From an uncultured cyanobacterium (lineage in GTDB: Bacteria > Cyanobacteriota > Cyanobacteriia > Cyanobacteriales > Chroococcidiopsidaceae), in contig CAMIFA010000093.1 of assembly GCA_946221495.1 (NCBI GenBank), forward strand, positions 1 through 19,381: a stretch of DNA of 19,381 nucleotides. Reading direction: 5' to 3'. The notes beneath the pieces were generated by a model, which had not been told where the DNA came from, made no database searches, and was given only the letters and a program-made list of their open reading frames with translations. This document shows positions 12,463 to 19,381 of this stretch, piece by piece (the first letter of the stretch is position 1; each line of letters starts with the position of its first letter). Both the position numbers and the translations under genes were made by a program.

Positions 12463-13569
12463 ATGAAACCAAATCTCACCCGACGATCTCTTTTAGGAGC
12501 AGGATTTCTCGGCACCGGAACTTTTTTGAGCAAACTCTTGCCAACCACTGCCTCTGCCCAGGCAGAGAAAGTCGAATCTTCTGCCTATTCTGCTCGTAGC
12601 AGCATGACCGCAGATCACTCAGTTTCTGAACACGGTGGCAGCCTTACCGTTGGGGATATTGATAATACCCGCAATGGCTTTAACCCCCGTGAAATTTTAA
12701 CTGATTGGGATATTGGTAAAGTCTCAAAACGGTCCGATGGTCGGACATTACGGGAATATGAAATCTTTGCAGAAGAACGGTTAATTGAAATTGCTCCTGG
12801 GGTTTCCTATCCAGCTTGGACTTACAACGGTCGAGTACCAGGACCAACTCTACGGGTGACGGAAGGCGATCGCGTGCGGATTCGTTTCTCCAACCGTGGT
12901 ACTCACCCCCACACCATCCATTTTCACGGCATCCACTCTGCTCGAATGGATGGAGTTCCTGGTACGCTTGAAGCCATACCTGGACAAGAAGTTGTCTACG
13001 AGTTTGATGCCAAGCCCTTTGGTTGCCACCTCTACCACTGTCACTCAGTTCCTTTCAAGCGCCACTTGCACAAAGGACTCTACGGCGCTTTCATCATCGA
13101 TCCAGACCCAAAACGTCATCCAGAAGCCGAACAAGTTGCTTCCTCCCGACTTCTAGGGAGCCTGGAAAATGCTAATTGGCAAGAATTCCTCATGGTGATG
13201 AACGCCTTCGACACCAACTTTGATGAAGAAAACGAATTTTATGCCATAAATACTATTCCCCATGAATTTATGAAACGACCCATCCGCATCGAACGCAACC
13301 GTCCAGTGCGGGTTTACCTAGTGAACGTGATCGAGTTTGATCCGCTCAACTCCTTCCATCTGCACGCCAACTTTTTTGACTTCTACGACCACGGTACAAC
13401 CCTGACACCGACCCAACGTACTATCGATACCGTGATGATGGTGCAAGCACAACGAGGGATCTTGGAGTTCTCGTTCAAAGATTTTGAGCCTGGTACTTAT
13501 ATGTTCCATGCCCACCAGTCAGAATTCTTGGAACTGGGTTGGATGAGTGCCTTTGAGGTAGTGGCATGA
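12463..13569 (+). CDS. Tat-exported two-domain multicopper oxidase
   Basis: A 368-residue periplasmic cupredoxin oxidase, perhaps acting on Fe(II), Mn(II) or Cu(I). The start at 12463 follows AGGAGAG by eight bases; an upstream in-frame ATG at 12439 lacks this. TRRSLLGAGFLG (residues 6-17) and a cut near SAQA form a twin-arginine signal. Domain 1 has HPHTIHFHGIH (His148-His158) and GCHLYHCHSVPFKRHLHKGL, where Cys193 and probably His201 bind type 1 copper and Leu206 takes the axial Met position, so the potential may be high. Domain 2 has FHLHANFF (His299, His301) and MFHAHQSEF (His349, His351) but no Cys. Type 1 copper therefore lies only in domain 1, with a trinuclear site between subunits, as in one class of two-domain oxidases. 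Its stop overlaps the ZIP start. Substrate unknown. Confidence 0.88.
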   Translation: MKPNLTRRSLLGAGFLGTGTFLSKLLPTTASAQAEKVESSAYSARSSMTADHSVSEHGGSLTVGDIDNTRNGFNPREILTDWDIGKVSKRSDGRTLREYEIFAEERLIEIAPGVSYPAWTYNGRVPGPTLRVTEGDRVRIRFSNRGTHPHTIHFHGIHSARMDGVPGTLEAIPGQEVVYEFDAKPFGCHLYHCHSVPFKRHLHKGLYGAFIIDPDPKRHPEAEQVASSRLLGSLENANWQEFLMVMNAFDTNFDEENEFYAINTIPHEFMKRPIRIERNRPVRVYLVNVIEFDPLNSFHLHANFFDFYDHGTTLTPTQRTIDTVMMVQAQRGILEFSFKDFEPGTYMFHAHQSEFLELGWMSAFEVVA

Positions 13570-14720
13570 AAAGAGCATGGTTGTGGGCAATTCTGCCGCT
13601 GGTACTACTGGCAGCTTTGATTGGGATTTTCTTGACAGTCAATCCTCTTGGTCCCTTGGGAGTTTCAGCCCCTCCCATTGAAAATTTAACTGTTGAACGG
13701 ACGGTATTAGACGATCAAGGCATCTCCCTACTAGTGCGGGCTGGCGGTTCAGAACCGATGCAGATTGCCCAGATTCAGGTAGATAGAGCATATTGGCAGT
13801 TCAGCCAAAAACCACCAGGAACACTGCCTCGGCTGTCAACAGCTTGGATTAACCTGCCTTATCCTTGGGTTCGAGACGAAACCCATCGCATCAAATTTAT
13901 TACCAATACAGGACTGAGCTTTGAACACGAAATCGCGGTAGCTGTGCCAACACCACAACTTTCTCTCACCCGGCTGTTGGCATATGCCCTCCTTGGTTTA
14001 TATGTCGGTATCATGCCTGTGGGACTGGGAATGCTGTTTTACCCATCCCTCAAAGCGTTGGGTAGTCAAGGGATAAAGTTTTTATTAGCTTTGACTATTG
14101 GAATGCTGGCTTTTCTCCTAGTAGACACAATCGAAGAAGGATTAGAGTTAGCAAGCAGTGCGGCTAGTGTATTTTCAGGCAGCGCTTTAGTTTGGTTGGC
14201 TACAGGCGCTTCTTTCTTAGCTATTCTTACGGTTGGTAGACGCAACGGTAAAGCACCAGAAGGAAAAGCTTTGGCTACATATTTAGCCTTTAGCATTGGT
14301 TTGCATAATTTAGGGGAAGGACTAGCGATTGGTACTGCCTTTGCCGTTGGTGAAGCAGCGCTTGGTTCCTTGCTGGTTGTCGGCTTCACTTTGCACAACG
14401 TCACTGAAGGAATTGGTATTGCTGCACCTTTAGTCGGATTGCGACCCAAATTTACTACATTTGTTGGATTAACTGCCTTAGCGGGTCTACCTGCCGTTTT
14501 AGGGACATGGATTGGAGCTTTCGCTTTTTCTCCTCACTGGGCAGCATTATTTTTAGGAATTGGAGCAGGAGCCATCTTGCAAGTAATTGTGGAAGTTGGC
14601 TCATACTTGGCACGCACAGCACACAAAGCTGGCGGAACGTGGCTTTCTCAAGTTAGCCTCGTCGGATTCAGTTTGGGACTGGCGGTAATGTACACAACAG
14701 CACTGTTCGTCAATTTCTAA
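13566..14720 (+). CDS. ZIP-family metal transporter with N-terminal periplasmic domain
   Basis: A 384-residue permease for divalent metal (Zn, Fe or Mn). It begins with one membrane anchor (LWAILPLVLLAALIGIFL, about 5-23) and then about 110 soluble residues (ENLTVERTVLDDQGISLLV, YPWVRDETHRIKF), not part of the basic ZIP fold and of unknown type. From about 135 the ZIP core follows, with seven to eight helices. The two signature helices are LHNLGEGLAIG (His247, Asn248, Glu251) and LHNVTEGIGIA (His277, Asn278, Glu281), which form the binuclear metal path. The ATG overlaps the oxidase TGA (ATGA), so the two are translationally coupled; the Rieske gene starts two bases after its stop. The added domain might dock the oxidase or Rieske protein, which is speculation. 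Confidence 0.88.
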   Translation: MKRAWLWAILPLVLLAALIGIFLTVNPLGPLGVSAPPIENLTVERTVLDDQGISLLVRAGGSEPMQIAQIQVDRAYWQFSQKPPGTLPRLSTAWINLPYPWVRDETHRIKFITNTGLSFEHEIAVAVPTPQLSLTRLLAYALLGLYVGIMPVGLGMLFYPSLKALGSQGIKFLLALTIGMLAFLLVDTIEEGLELASSAASVFSGSALVWLATGASFLAILTVGRRNGKAPEGKALATYLAFSIGLHNLGEGLAIGTAFAVGEAALGSLLVVGFTLHNVTEGIGIAAPLVGLRPKFTTFVGLTALAGLPAVLGTWIGAFAFSPHWAALFLGIGAGAILQVIVEVGSYLARTAHKAGGTWLSQVSLVGFSLGLAVMYTTALFVNF

Positions 14721-14722
14721 TT

Positions 14723-15153
14723 ATGAAGCGCCGGAGTTTACTTACCTGGATGGGTTTGGGTTGGCTAGCCAGCGTGTTACCTGTAGTGATCGCTGCTTGC
14801 ACAAGTCAATTTAAGCGCCTTGAATCTAGAACTCAACCTGATGGCTTTCAAGCAATTGGTACTATGGCTGAGTTAGAGCAATTTCCCGGCACAATTCAAG
14901 TGCAAGAAATTCTACTCCTGTCATAGCGATTCGTCACCCTTCACAGCCAGGAGCGTTAGTGGCTCTCAATCCTACTTGTCCTCATGCTGGGTGCAAGGTG
15001 GACTGGCAGAAGGATAATAGTAAGTTTGTTTGTCCCTGTCATACGTCTGAGTTTGACCCTAGTGGTAAACTCATCAGAGGTTCGGCTGCTAGGAATTTAA
15101 CCAGTTACCCAGCCAAGGCTGAAGACCAAAGTATTTTAGTGAAGCTGCGTTAG
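14723..15153 (+). pseudogene. Rieske [2Fe-2S] protein with Tat signal and lipobox; one-base frameshift
   Basis: The product begins MKRRSLLTWMGLGW, with Arg3-Arg4 as a twin-arginine pair, and VVIAAC at Cys26 resembles a lipobox, so it may be an exported lipoprotein anchored outside the membrane. After GTMAELEQFPGTIQVQE the frame stops at 14924-14926. One extra A in the AAA at 14907-14909 joins it to NSTPVIAIRHPSQPGALVAL and then the Rieske cluster motifs CPHAGC and CPCH, with SEFDPSGKLIRG, ending at 15153. The joined protein would be about 143 residues, normal for a small single-domain Rieske protein, and all four cluster ligands are present. Third gene of the oxidase-ZIP operon. The frameshift is real decay or a homopolymer error; the second part alone lacks an export signal. 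Confidence 0.8.
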
Positions 15154-15204
15154 AACTGGTTGGTACTTCACAGCAACTCTTTCCACTTCTTGCCGCCCTC
15201 TTGC

Positions 15205-15232
15205 GAATGAAACACAACCCTGTGTTTCATTC
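15205..15232. terminator. Perfect 12-bp hairpin after the oxidase-ZIP-Rieske operon
   Basis: GAATGAAACACA and TGTGTTTCATTC pair perfectly around the loop ACCC, 52 bases past the Rieske stop. There is no U-run after it, so it is either a Rho-independent-like stop of low strength, an mRNA 3' stabiliser, or part of the neighbouring IS debris. Confidence 0.45.
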
Positions 15233-15255
15233 ACTGCATAAAGAACTTGTAGATA

Positions 15256-15480
15256 CTGATGGGGTGACAGAAGGCTAGAACGTAGCTGGATTTTGCTTAT
15301 AGCTTTCAAGCCACGCTGATAATAGAGGAGCTCCGCAGCGATTGCTCCACATCCACTGACCTACCCGATCAATACATAATAAGAGATTGTTCAGCCAAGA
15401 TTGGCTATTGCATTCCTACCCAAAAGTTACTATAGCGACGTTGAATTCGCGTCTGTTCTTTGGGACGAGATCAGAGCTAA
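15256..15480 (-). pseudogene. Inverted remnant of an IS4-family element (right end and transposase tail)
   Basis: ctgatggggtgacagaaggc at 15256 matches the right terminal repeat of the IS4 element ending at 3850. Further in, gctgataatagaggagct, attgttcagccaagatt, ccaaaagttactat and gacgttgaattc follow the same order as in that element. Translated leftward, the tail shows RPKEQTRIQRRYSNFWVGMQ, equivalent to RPKEVRRIQR...HSNFWIGLYG there, with a stop and frame breaks. Weak similarity may reach about 15600. The orientation is opposite to the first copy, and the palindrome at 3621-3671 is absent here. Confidence 0.75.
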
Positions 15481-15722
15481 TTCTTACCATGATCTTGCTT
15501 GTGAAACTCGTACTCCTTTCAAGGTTTCATTACAAGATGATTTCTCCATAAGTCAAAAGAGCCGTGATACTCAATCTAACCGCAGGAACTGGATGGACGA
15601 GTGAGGGCTCTAATAGACTTAATCAATGGAAGAGCAGGAAAACACGCCCTCATGGAGCGGTTCCATCCCTAGTTAGTTATTAGAGCTTCATAATAAAAAT
15701 AAAAGGAAAAAGCAGTTAAGTT

Positions 15723-16505
15723 ATGAACTCCATTTACAAAAACATCACTATTCTCGGAGTTACTGTGATCCTGGGTGGACTGGTCCCTGTTGTTCAAGCT
15801 CAACCATCTCAACCATCGAAAGTTCAATCTCAAGCTGTAGATTACCTGAATCAAGGACTAGGCAAAGCAAAGCGAGGAGAGTATCAAAGAGCGATCGCCG
15901 ACTACACTCAAGCCATTCGTGTCAATCCAAAATTGGTGATTGCCTACATAAACCGAGGTATGGCTCACCATGACCTGGGAGACTTCAAGCGAGCGATCGC
16001 TGACTTCAATCAAGCTCTGCAACTTGAGCCAAATTCTGCTAAAGCTTACTATAATCGAGGCGAAGCCCGCACTGATATCGGAGACTTGCCAGGAGCAATC
16101 GCTGACCTAAATCAAGCGCTTCAGATCAATCCTAACTATACTGAAGCCTACAACAACCGGGCGGTTGCACACGCTGCCCTCGGTGATATGCAGAAGGCAA
16201 TAGCAGATTTGAATCAAGTGATTAAGATTAATCCCAAGTATGCCGATGCTTACTATAACCGAGGGAAAGCTCGGACTGCACTAGGGGATGCTAAAGGAGC
16301 GATCGCAGATTACACTCAGACAGTGCGCCTCAGCCCCGATTTAGCTGAAGCTTACGGCAATCGGGGACTCCTCTACTCCCAAACGGGAAATAAGCGAGCA
16401 GCAATAGCCGACTTGCAGCAGGCGGCAAAACTATTTACCCAGCAGGACCAGCAGGATAAATCTCAAGAAATTTTGAACTTCATCCAACAAATTCAGCAGC
16501 AGTAA
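15723..16505 (+). CDS. Secreted TPR-repeat protein
   Basis: A 260-residue exported scaffold protein. MNSIYKNITILGVTVILGG and a cut near VQAQ form a signal peptide. From about residue 38 there are six 34-residue TPR units with the usual A-Y-N-R-G...G-D...A-I-A-D-N-Q-A...P-N-Y pattern, for example AYYNRGEARTDIGDLPGAIA and ALQINPNYTEAYNNR, then a Gln-rich helical end. TPR arrays bind other proteins; the partner is unknown. Three HIP1 octamers fall at the same place in repeats 1, 2 and 5 (GAIAD-type codons). AAAGGA about 17-20 bases upstream is a distant ribosome site. It is 30 bases ahead of the CDF gene, so the two may be co-transcribed. Confidence 0.9.
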   Translation: MNSIYKNITILGVTVILGGLVPVVQAQPSQPSKVQSQAVDYLNQGLGKAKRGEYQRAIADYTQAIRVNPKLVIAYINRGMAHHDLGDFKRAIADFNQALQLEPNSAKAYYNRGEARTDIGDLPGAIADLNQALQINPNYTEAYNNRAVAHAALGDMQKAIADLNQVIKINPKYADAYYNRGKARTALGDAKGAIADYTQTVRLSPDLAEAYGNRGLLYSQTGNKRAAIADLQQAAKLFTQQDQQDKSQEILNFIQQIQQQ

Positions 16506-16535
16506 GTCAGATTAAAGGTGTAGTAATTAGGAAAC

Positions 16536-17462
16536 ATGAGCAAGCCCACAACAAGTAGTTGGTCAGCCCGTAACTACGCAGTTTTATCAATTGGGGCTGC
16601 GCTTGTGACAATCTCTCTGAAATTTGGGGCTTACTTGCTGACTGACTCCGTAGGATTGCTCTCCGATGCACTTGAATCTTTGGTTAATCTAGTTGCGGCA
16701 ATAGTCGCACTGTGGGCATTAACCTTTGCCACCAAACCACCTGACATAAAACACACCTTCGGTCATTCCAAAGCCGAATACTTCTCTAGCGCTTTGGAAG
16801 GTGCATTAATCATAGTTGCGGCAGTTAGCATTGCCGTCACCGCTTGGAGTCGCTTGTTTGCTCCACAGCCTCTAGAGCAAGTTGGATTAGGGCTAGGAAT
16901 AACAATTGCTGCTACAGCGATCAATGGCGGCGTTGCCTTGATCCTCCTACGAGCCGGACGGCGGTTACGGTCAATCACCCTACGAGCCGATGCACATCAC
17001 CTACTTACAGATGTCTGGACTTCGGTTGGTGTAGTATTAGGGATTTTGTTAGTGAAAGTAACGGGTTGGCTGGTGCTTGATCCGGTGATTGCCCTGGTTG
17101 TGGCAGCAAACATTGTGTGGACAGGAGTTAGACTGCTCCAGGAAACAGGTTCTGGACTGCTGGATGCTGCCTTACCTGTTGAGGAGCAGGAAGCAATATC
17201 GCTGCTCTTAGGCGAATACACAAACCAGGGCATCCAGTTTCACGCCATTAGAACCCGTGCAGCAGGCTCACGCCGCTTTGTCTCTTTTCACGTCCTCGTC
17301 CCTGGAGAGTGGACAGTTCAGCGCGGTCATGATTTGTGTGAAGAGATCGAGTTAGCAATTAGCAATGCTCTACCAGGCGCTCACGTCATTACTCATTTAG
17401 AGCCATTAGAAGATCCTCTGTCATGGGCTGACCAGGAATTAGACCGGACAATCAATAATTAG
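16536..17462 (+). CDS. Cation diffusion facilitator (CDF) family metal transporter
   Basis: A 308-residue inner-membrane proton/metal antiporter exporting Zn, Cd, Fe or Mn. Six helices are visible before residue 205. Helix 2 has SVGLLSDALESLVN with Asp44 and Glu47, and helix 5 has DAHHLLTDVWTS with His155-xxx-Asp159; together these form the transport site. The helix 2 site lacks the His of classical Zn members, leaving specificity open. HTFGHSKAEYFS after helix 2 is family-typical. The C-terminal cytoplasmic domain (HAIRTRAAGSRRFVSFHVLV, VQRGHDLCEEIE, HVITHLEP) is the ferredoxin-like metal-sensing dimer domain. AGGA lies before the ATG. It extends the metal-export theme of the window and converges on the CPBP gene. 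Confidence 0.92.
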   Translation: MSKPTTSSWSARNYAVLSIGAALVTISLKFGAYLLTDSVGLLSDALESLVNLVAAIVALWALTFATKPPDIKHTFGHSKAEYFSSALEGALIIVAAVSIAVTAWSRLFAPQPLEQVGLGLGITIAATAINGGVALILLRAGRRLRSITLRADAHHLLTDVWTSVGVVLGILLVKVTGWLVLDPVIALVVAANIVWTGVRLLQETGSGLLDAALPVEEQEAISLLLGEYTNQGIQFHAIRTRAAGSRRFVSFHVLVPGEWTVQRGHDLCEEIELAISNALPGAHVITHLEPLEDPLSWADQELDRTINN

Positions 17463-17596
17463 CAGTAGATAATCCTACTTACGGGGTTGAGTCGTCCCAA
17501 AGATTTTATCCAGTAGCTGTTGCAGGTTTGGAAGCTCGGCTCATTTAGTAATAAAGAAGAAACCGACAAACAGGCTAAAGATGGCAGCCAGTGTCC

Positions 17597-18439
17597 CTAC
17601 ATCTGCTGCGGGATTTTAGGAATTCGCCACAGGCTCAAAGCAATGAAGCTAAGAAATAGCAAACCCATCCCTCCCGCCAAGGGATTGCTGTCAATCCCTG
17701 TCACCCAATCGGGAACCTGACCGGAGTAGCGCACTAAATTCCCCACATTGATGATGTAGTAGCCCCAGACAAAGCCTGCGTGTAAGCCAATCGGGAAACC
17801 TAAACGACCTTTGTGTACAAGCCTAGCCCACCCCAGCGTTAAACCTAGTAGTAATAACCCTGGAAAGCTGGGCAGAGTCCGCCAGATTTCTGACAAAGGT
17901 TTGATGAAATGCACCCCAGCATAAAGAGTGCTGCTAACCCACAGAGAAACTTTGCTGCCATAATCCCACTGCAACTCATCGACTAACCAGCCTCGAAACA
18001 ATAACTCCTCTGCCAATCCCACACCTAGAGCTATAATCAAGCCTTCTAAGATGATTTTGGGCAAGAATTGAGTGGGCGCTTGCCAAGTCAACCAGCCCAG
18101 CCACCCCTCGAAGAGAAATAAACAAAAAAGGCTTAGTAGACCAGCGGCTGTGCTCCTCAATAGCTCCAGCCAGTTTTTACGGGTTTTTACTAGACCGTGA
18201 CTCTTGAGAGGGTGAGATTGTTGGTGGACTTTTTGCCCCCAAAGTCGCAGGAGAAAGATGAACTCACTGTACAATGCCAGCATCGTAACAATACTCACCT
18301 TATTGCTGTCACCCCAAATTCCATAAATAGGAGCAGCTATAGGCAGCCATAGGAAGAGTAAAGTAAGTACGAAAATACCTAGCCGTGCAGGAGCAGGATA
18401 ACGAGCAATCCGGTCAAGGTTCAGGCGAGATACTTGCAT
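17597..18439 (-). CDS. CPBP-family intramembrane metalloprotease
   Basis: A 280-residue membrane protein of the CPBP (CAAX protease/Abi) family, with about eight hydrophobic segments. The family motifs are in place: LAEELLFRGWLVDEL with Glu144-Glu145 and Arg149, STLYAGVHF with the second His, and LGFPIGLHAGFVWGY with the third. These form the intramembrane active site in Rce1-like enzymes; substrates of cyanobacterial members are mostly unknown. The start is taken as the ATG at 18439-18437, which shares its A with the TGA of the preceding M23 gene (TGATG), so translation is coupled. A TTG one codon earlier is possible. No terminator is seen at the convergent end. Confidence 0.88.
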   Translation of the reverse strand: MQVSRLNLDRIARYPAPARLGIFVLTLLFLWLPIAAPIYGIWGDSNKVSIVTMLALYSEFIFLLRLWGQKVHQQSHPLKSHGLVKTRKNWLELLRSTAAGLLSLFCLFLFEGWLGWLTWQAPTQFLPKIILEGLIIALGVGLAEELLFRGWLVDELQWDYGSKVSLWVSSTLYAGVHFIKPLSEIWRTLPSFPGLLLLGLTLGWARLVHKGRLGFPIGLHAGFVWGYYIINVGNLVRYSGQVPDWVTGIDSNPLAGGMGLLFLSFIALSLWRIPKIPQQM

Positions 18440-19344
18440 CAACGTTTAGCCTGCGGTAAATAGGCAATTGGATTGACTGCTCCCTTGTTCGCTAGATGAA
18501 ACTCAAAGTGACTGTGCGGTCCACTACTGCGACCAGTACTACCCATTTCAGCAATTTGTTGACCTTGCTTGACCTGTTGACCTGCCTGCACGAGAATTTG
18601 GTTGTTGTGGGCATAGCGCGTGAAAGTACCATCGGAATGCTTGATATCCACAAGCTTGCCATAGCCACCGGAATTCCAGCCTGCCTTGAGCACAATACCT
18701 GGAGCCGCTGCAACAATCGGCGTTCCGGTCGCGGCAGCAATGTCAATGCCCTTGTGCATACGTCCCCAGCGCCAGCCATAGCCGGAAGTCACGACACCCT
18801 TGGCGGGCCAAATGTAACTTTTGAAGGAGGCTGAAGTATCAACAGGTTTGGGCAGGTAGGTATCCACTGCCCCTAAAGGCGGTAACTCTGGAAACACCTG
18901 CCGTCCCCTGACAAACTGAAGCGCTTCAGAGTCACCTACATTCATGGGTGCCGTTTCCACCGATTGTCTCGCTGTAGCCGGAATGGGAGAGTTTTTTTTC
19001 GTTAGAGGTTGCTTATTGATTGCTGGCTGTAGGGTTTCAGCCGCTTGAGTGAGACGGAACTCCGAATTAATCGATTCATTAGCGGGTCGATGGGCAAGGA
19101 ACTGGAGATTAATTGGTTTAGAGGGAATAACTGCCGTGCTGGGCGCAGTAACTGGGATGGGTGCAGCTTCAGTAGTGGCGGGAGCCGTGCTGACCGTCGG
19201 CTTGCTGCCTAGCAGATCAACTGCCAAAGCACTCGCACTTTGCCGAGTCAGTAAAAGGCTGGACACTCCGATTAAGGTTGCCACACCATGAATTAGGCAA
19301 AAGTTCAATACTACACTTTTCCTGAGCGAAAAATTGGGATACAA
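18439..19344 (-). CDS. M23 (LytM-type) peptidoglycan peptidase, start uncertain
   Basis: An envelope zinc endopeptidase or LytM-like factor acting on peptidoglycan cross-links. The N-terminus has a hydrophobic export segment (about 11-35, VATLIGVSSLLLTRQSASAL), then a Pro/Ala/Thr-rich linker to about 165. The catalytic domain starts at YIWPAKGVVTSGYGWRWG. Zinc ligands are His197 and Asp201 (MHKGIDIA) and His279 (GPHSHFEFH, with His277 the general base), so it should be active. The frame is open to the window edge; a TTG at 19344 gives 301 residues, but its GGGGGAGG is only one base away. An internal TTG at codon 13 after AGGAAAAG, or an upstream start outside the window, is equally possible. 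Coupled to the CPBP gene. Confidence 0.87.
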   Translation of the reverse strand: MYPNFSLRKSVVLNFCLIHGVATLIGVSSLLLTRQSASALAVDLLGSKPTVSTAPATTEAAPIPVTAPSTAVIPSKPINLQFLAHRPANESINSEFRLTQAAETLQPAINKQPLTKKNSPIPATARQSVETAPMNVGDSEALQFVRGRQVFPELPPLGAVDTYLPKPVDTSASFKSYIWPAKGVVTSGYGWRWGRMHKGIDIAAATGTPIVAAAPGIVLKAGWNSGGYGKLVDIKHSDGTFTRYAHNNQILVQAGQQVKQGQQIAEMGSTGRSSGPHSHFEFHLANKGAVNPIAYLPQAKR

Positions 19345-19347
19345 GCC

Positions 19348-19364
19348 TCCCCCTTCCAGGGGGA
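19348..19364. other. Short G/C hairpin at the start of the M23 gene
   Basis: TCCCCC and GGGGGA form a 6-bp stem with a TTCCA loop. It lies across the purine-rich stretch that would serve as ribosome site for a TTG start at 19344, so it could limit translation or mark the end of a small repeat. Confidence 0.3.
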
Positions 19365-19381
19365 CTTTATGATATAATTTA

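Noticed and set aside
14066..14449. A 127-codon minus-strand frame inside the ZIP gene.
   Set aside because: Low-complexity mirror of a strong membrane-protein gene on the other strand; no independent support.
15401..15604. A plus-strand frame of 67 codons after the oxidase operon.
   Set aside because: It lies mainly over the inverted IS4 remnant and shows no protein-like pattern.
15840..16400. Tandem DNA repeat with regular spacing of about 102 bp.
   Set aside because: Explained by the 34-residue TPR units; not a CRISPR or satellite array.
17463..17596. A leftward frame ELPNLQQLLDKIFGTTQPRK beyond the CPBP gene end.
   Set aside because: No start codon, preceded by an in-frame stop and without a recognisable family; may be chance.
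1..19381. tRNA, rRNA or known riboswitch.
   Set aside because: No cloverleaf, rRNA core sequence or recognisable aptamer was seen by eye; a covariance-model scan was not possible.

Overview
The window looks like a cyanobacterial chromosome or large plasmid segment. The HIP1 octamer GCGATCGC occurs at least eight times (5676, 7364, 7458, 8617, 12866, 15891, 15993, 16299), and the gene set (VKOR-thioredoxin fusion, secreted TPR protein, cyanobacterial IS families) fits a filamentous or Chroococcidiopsis-like cyanobacterium. No genus can be fixed from the sequence alone.

Layout. 1-4900 is an insertion-sequence graveyard: an IS982-family fragment abutting a truncated IS5-family transposase, an 830-bp IS6-family element with both ends but a nonsense codon, an IS4-family element with both ends but several frameshifts, and a frameshifted hypothetical gene next to it. 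I saw no HIP1 site here. 4900-11000 is a metal and thiol-redox block: an ArsR-family repressor with a CmtR-like cysteine pattern, divergent from a P1B-type Zn/Cd/Pb ATPase, then a small secreted His-rich peptide, a VKOR-thioredoxin fusion, a 1-Cys peroxiredoxin and an ETHE1-type persulfide dioxygenase. 11000-12450 is decayed sequence: an 18-codon cysK start, the C-terminal part of a TIGR03943/DUF1980 protein, a frameshifted secreted hypothetical, a 194-bp MITE-like element with a perfect 10-bp target duplication, and the N-terminus of an Nramp (MntH) transporter. 12463-15153 is a tight three-gene operon: a Tat-exported two-domain multicopper oxidase, a ZIP metal transporter with an added periplasmic domain, and a Tat/lipobox Rieske protein that carries a one-base frameshift. 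15256-15480 is an inverted remnant of the same IS4-type element seen at 2526-3850. 15723-17462 holds a TPR protein and a CDF cation transporter. On the minus strand, 17597-19344 encodes an M23 peptidase and a CPBP-family membrane protease coupled by a 1-base stop/start overlap.

How it may work. The ATPase and CDF would export Zn/Cd-type cations, and the ArsR protein would control the pump from a shared divergent region with inverted repeats. The VKOR, peroxiredoxin and persulfide dioxygenase would guard thiols and sulfane sulfur that soft metals attack. The oxidase-ZIP-Rieske operon is the best candidate for a poorly described system: an envelope redox unit (copper oxidase plus Fe-S protein) co-translated with a metal permease. 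Related IS4-type sequences in inverted orientation flank the 11.4-kb block, so it may have moved as a composite transposon. Three otherwise sound reading frames are each broken by one missing A in an A-run, so assembly error should be excluded before calling those genes dead.
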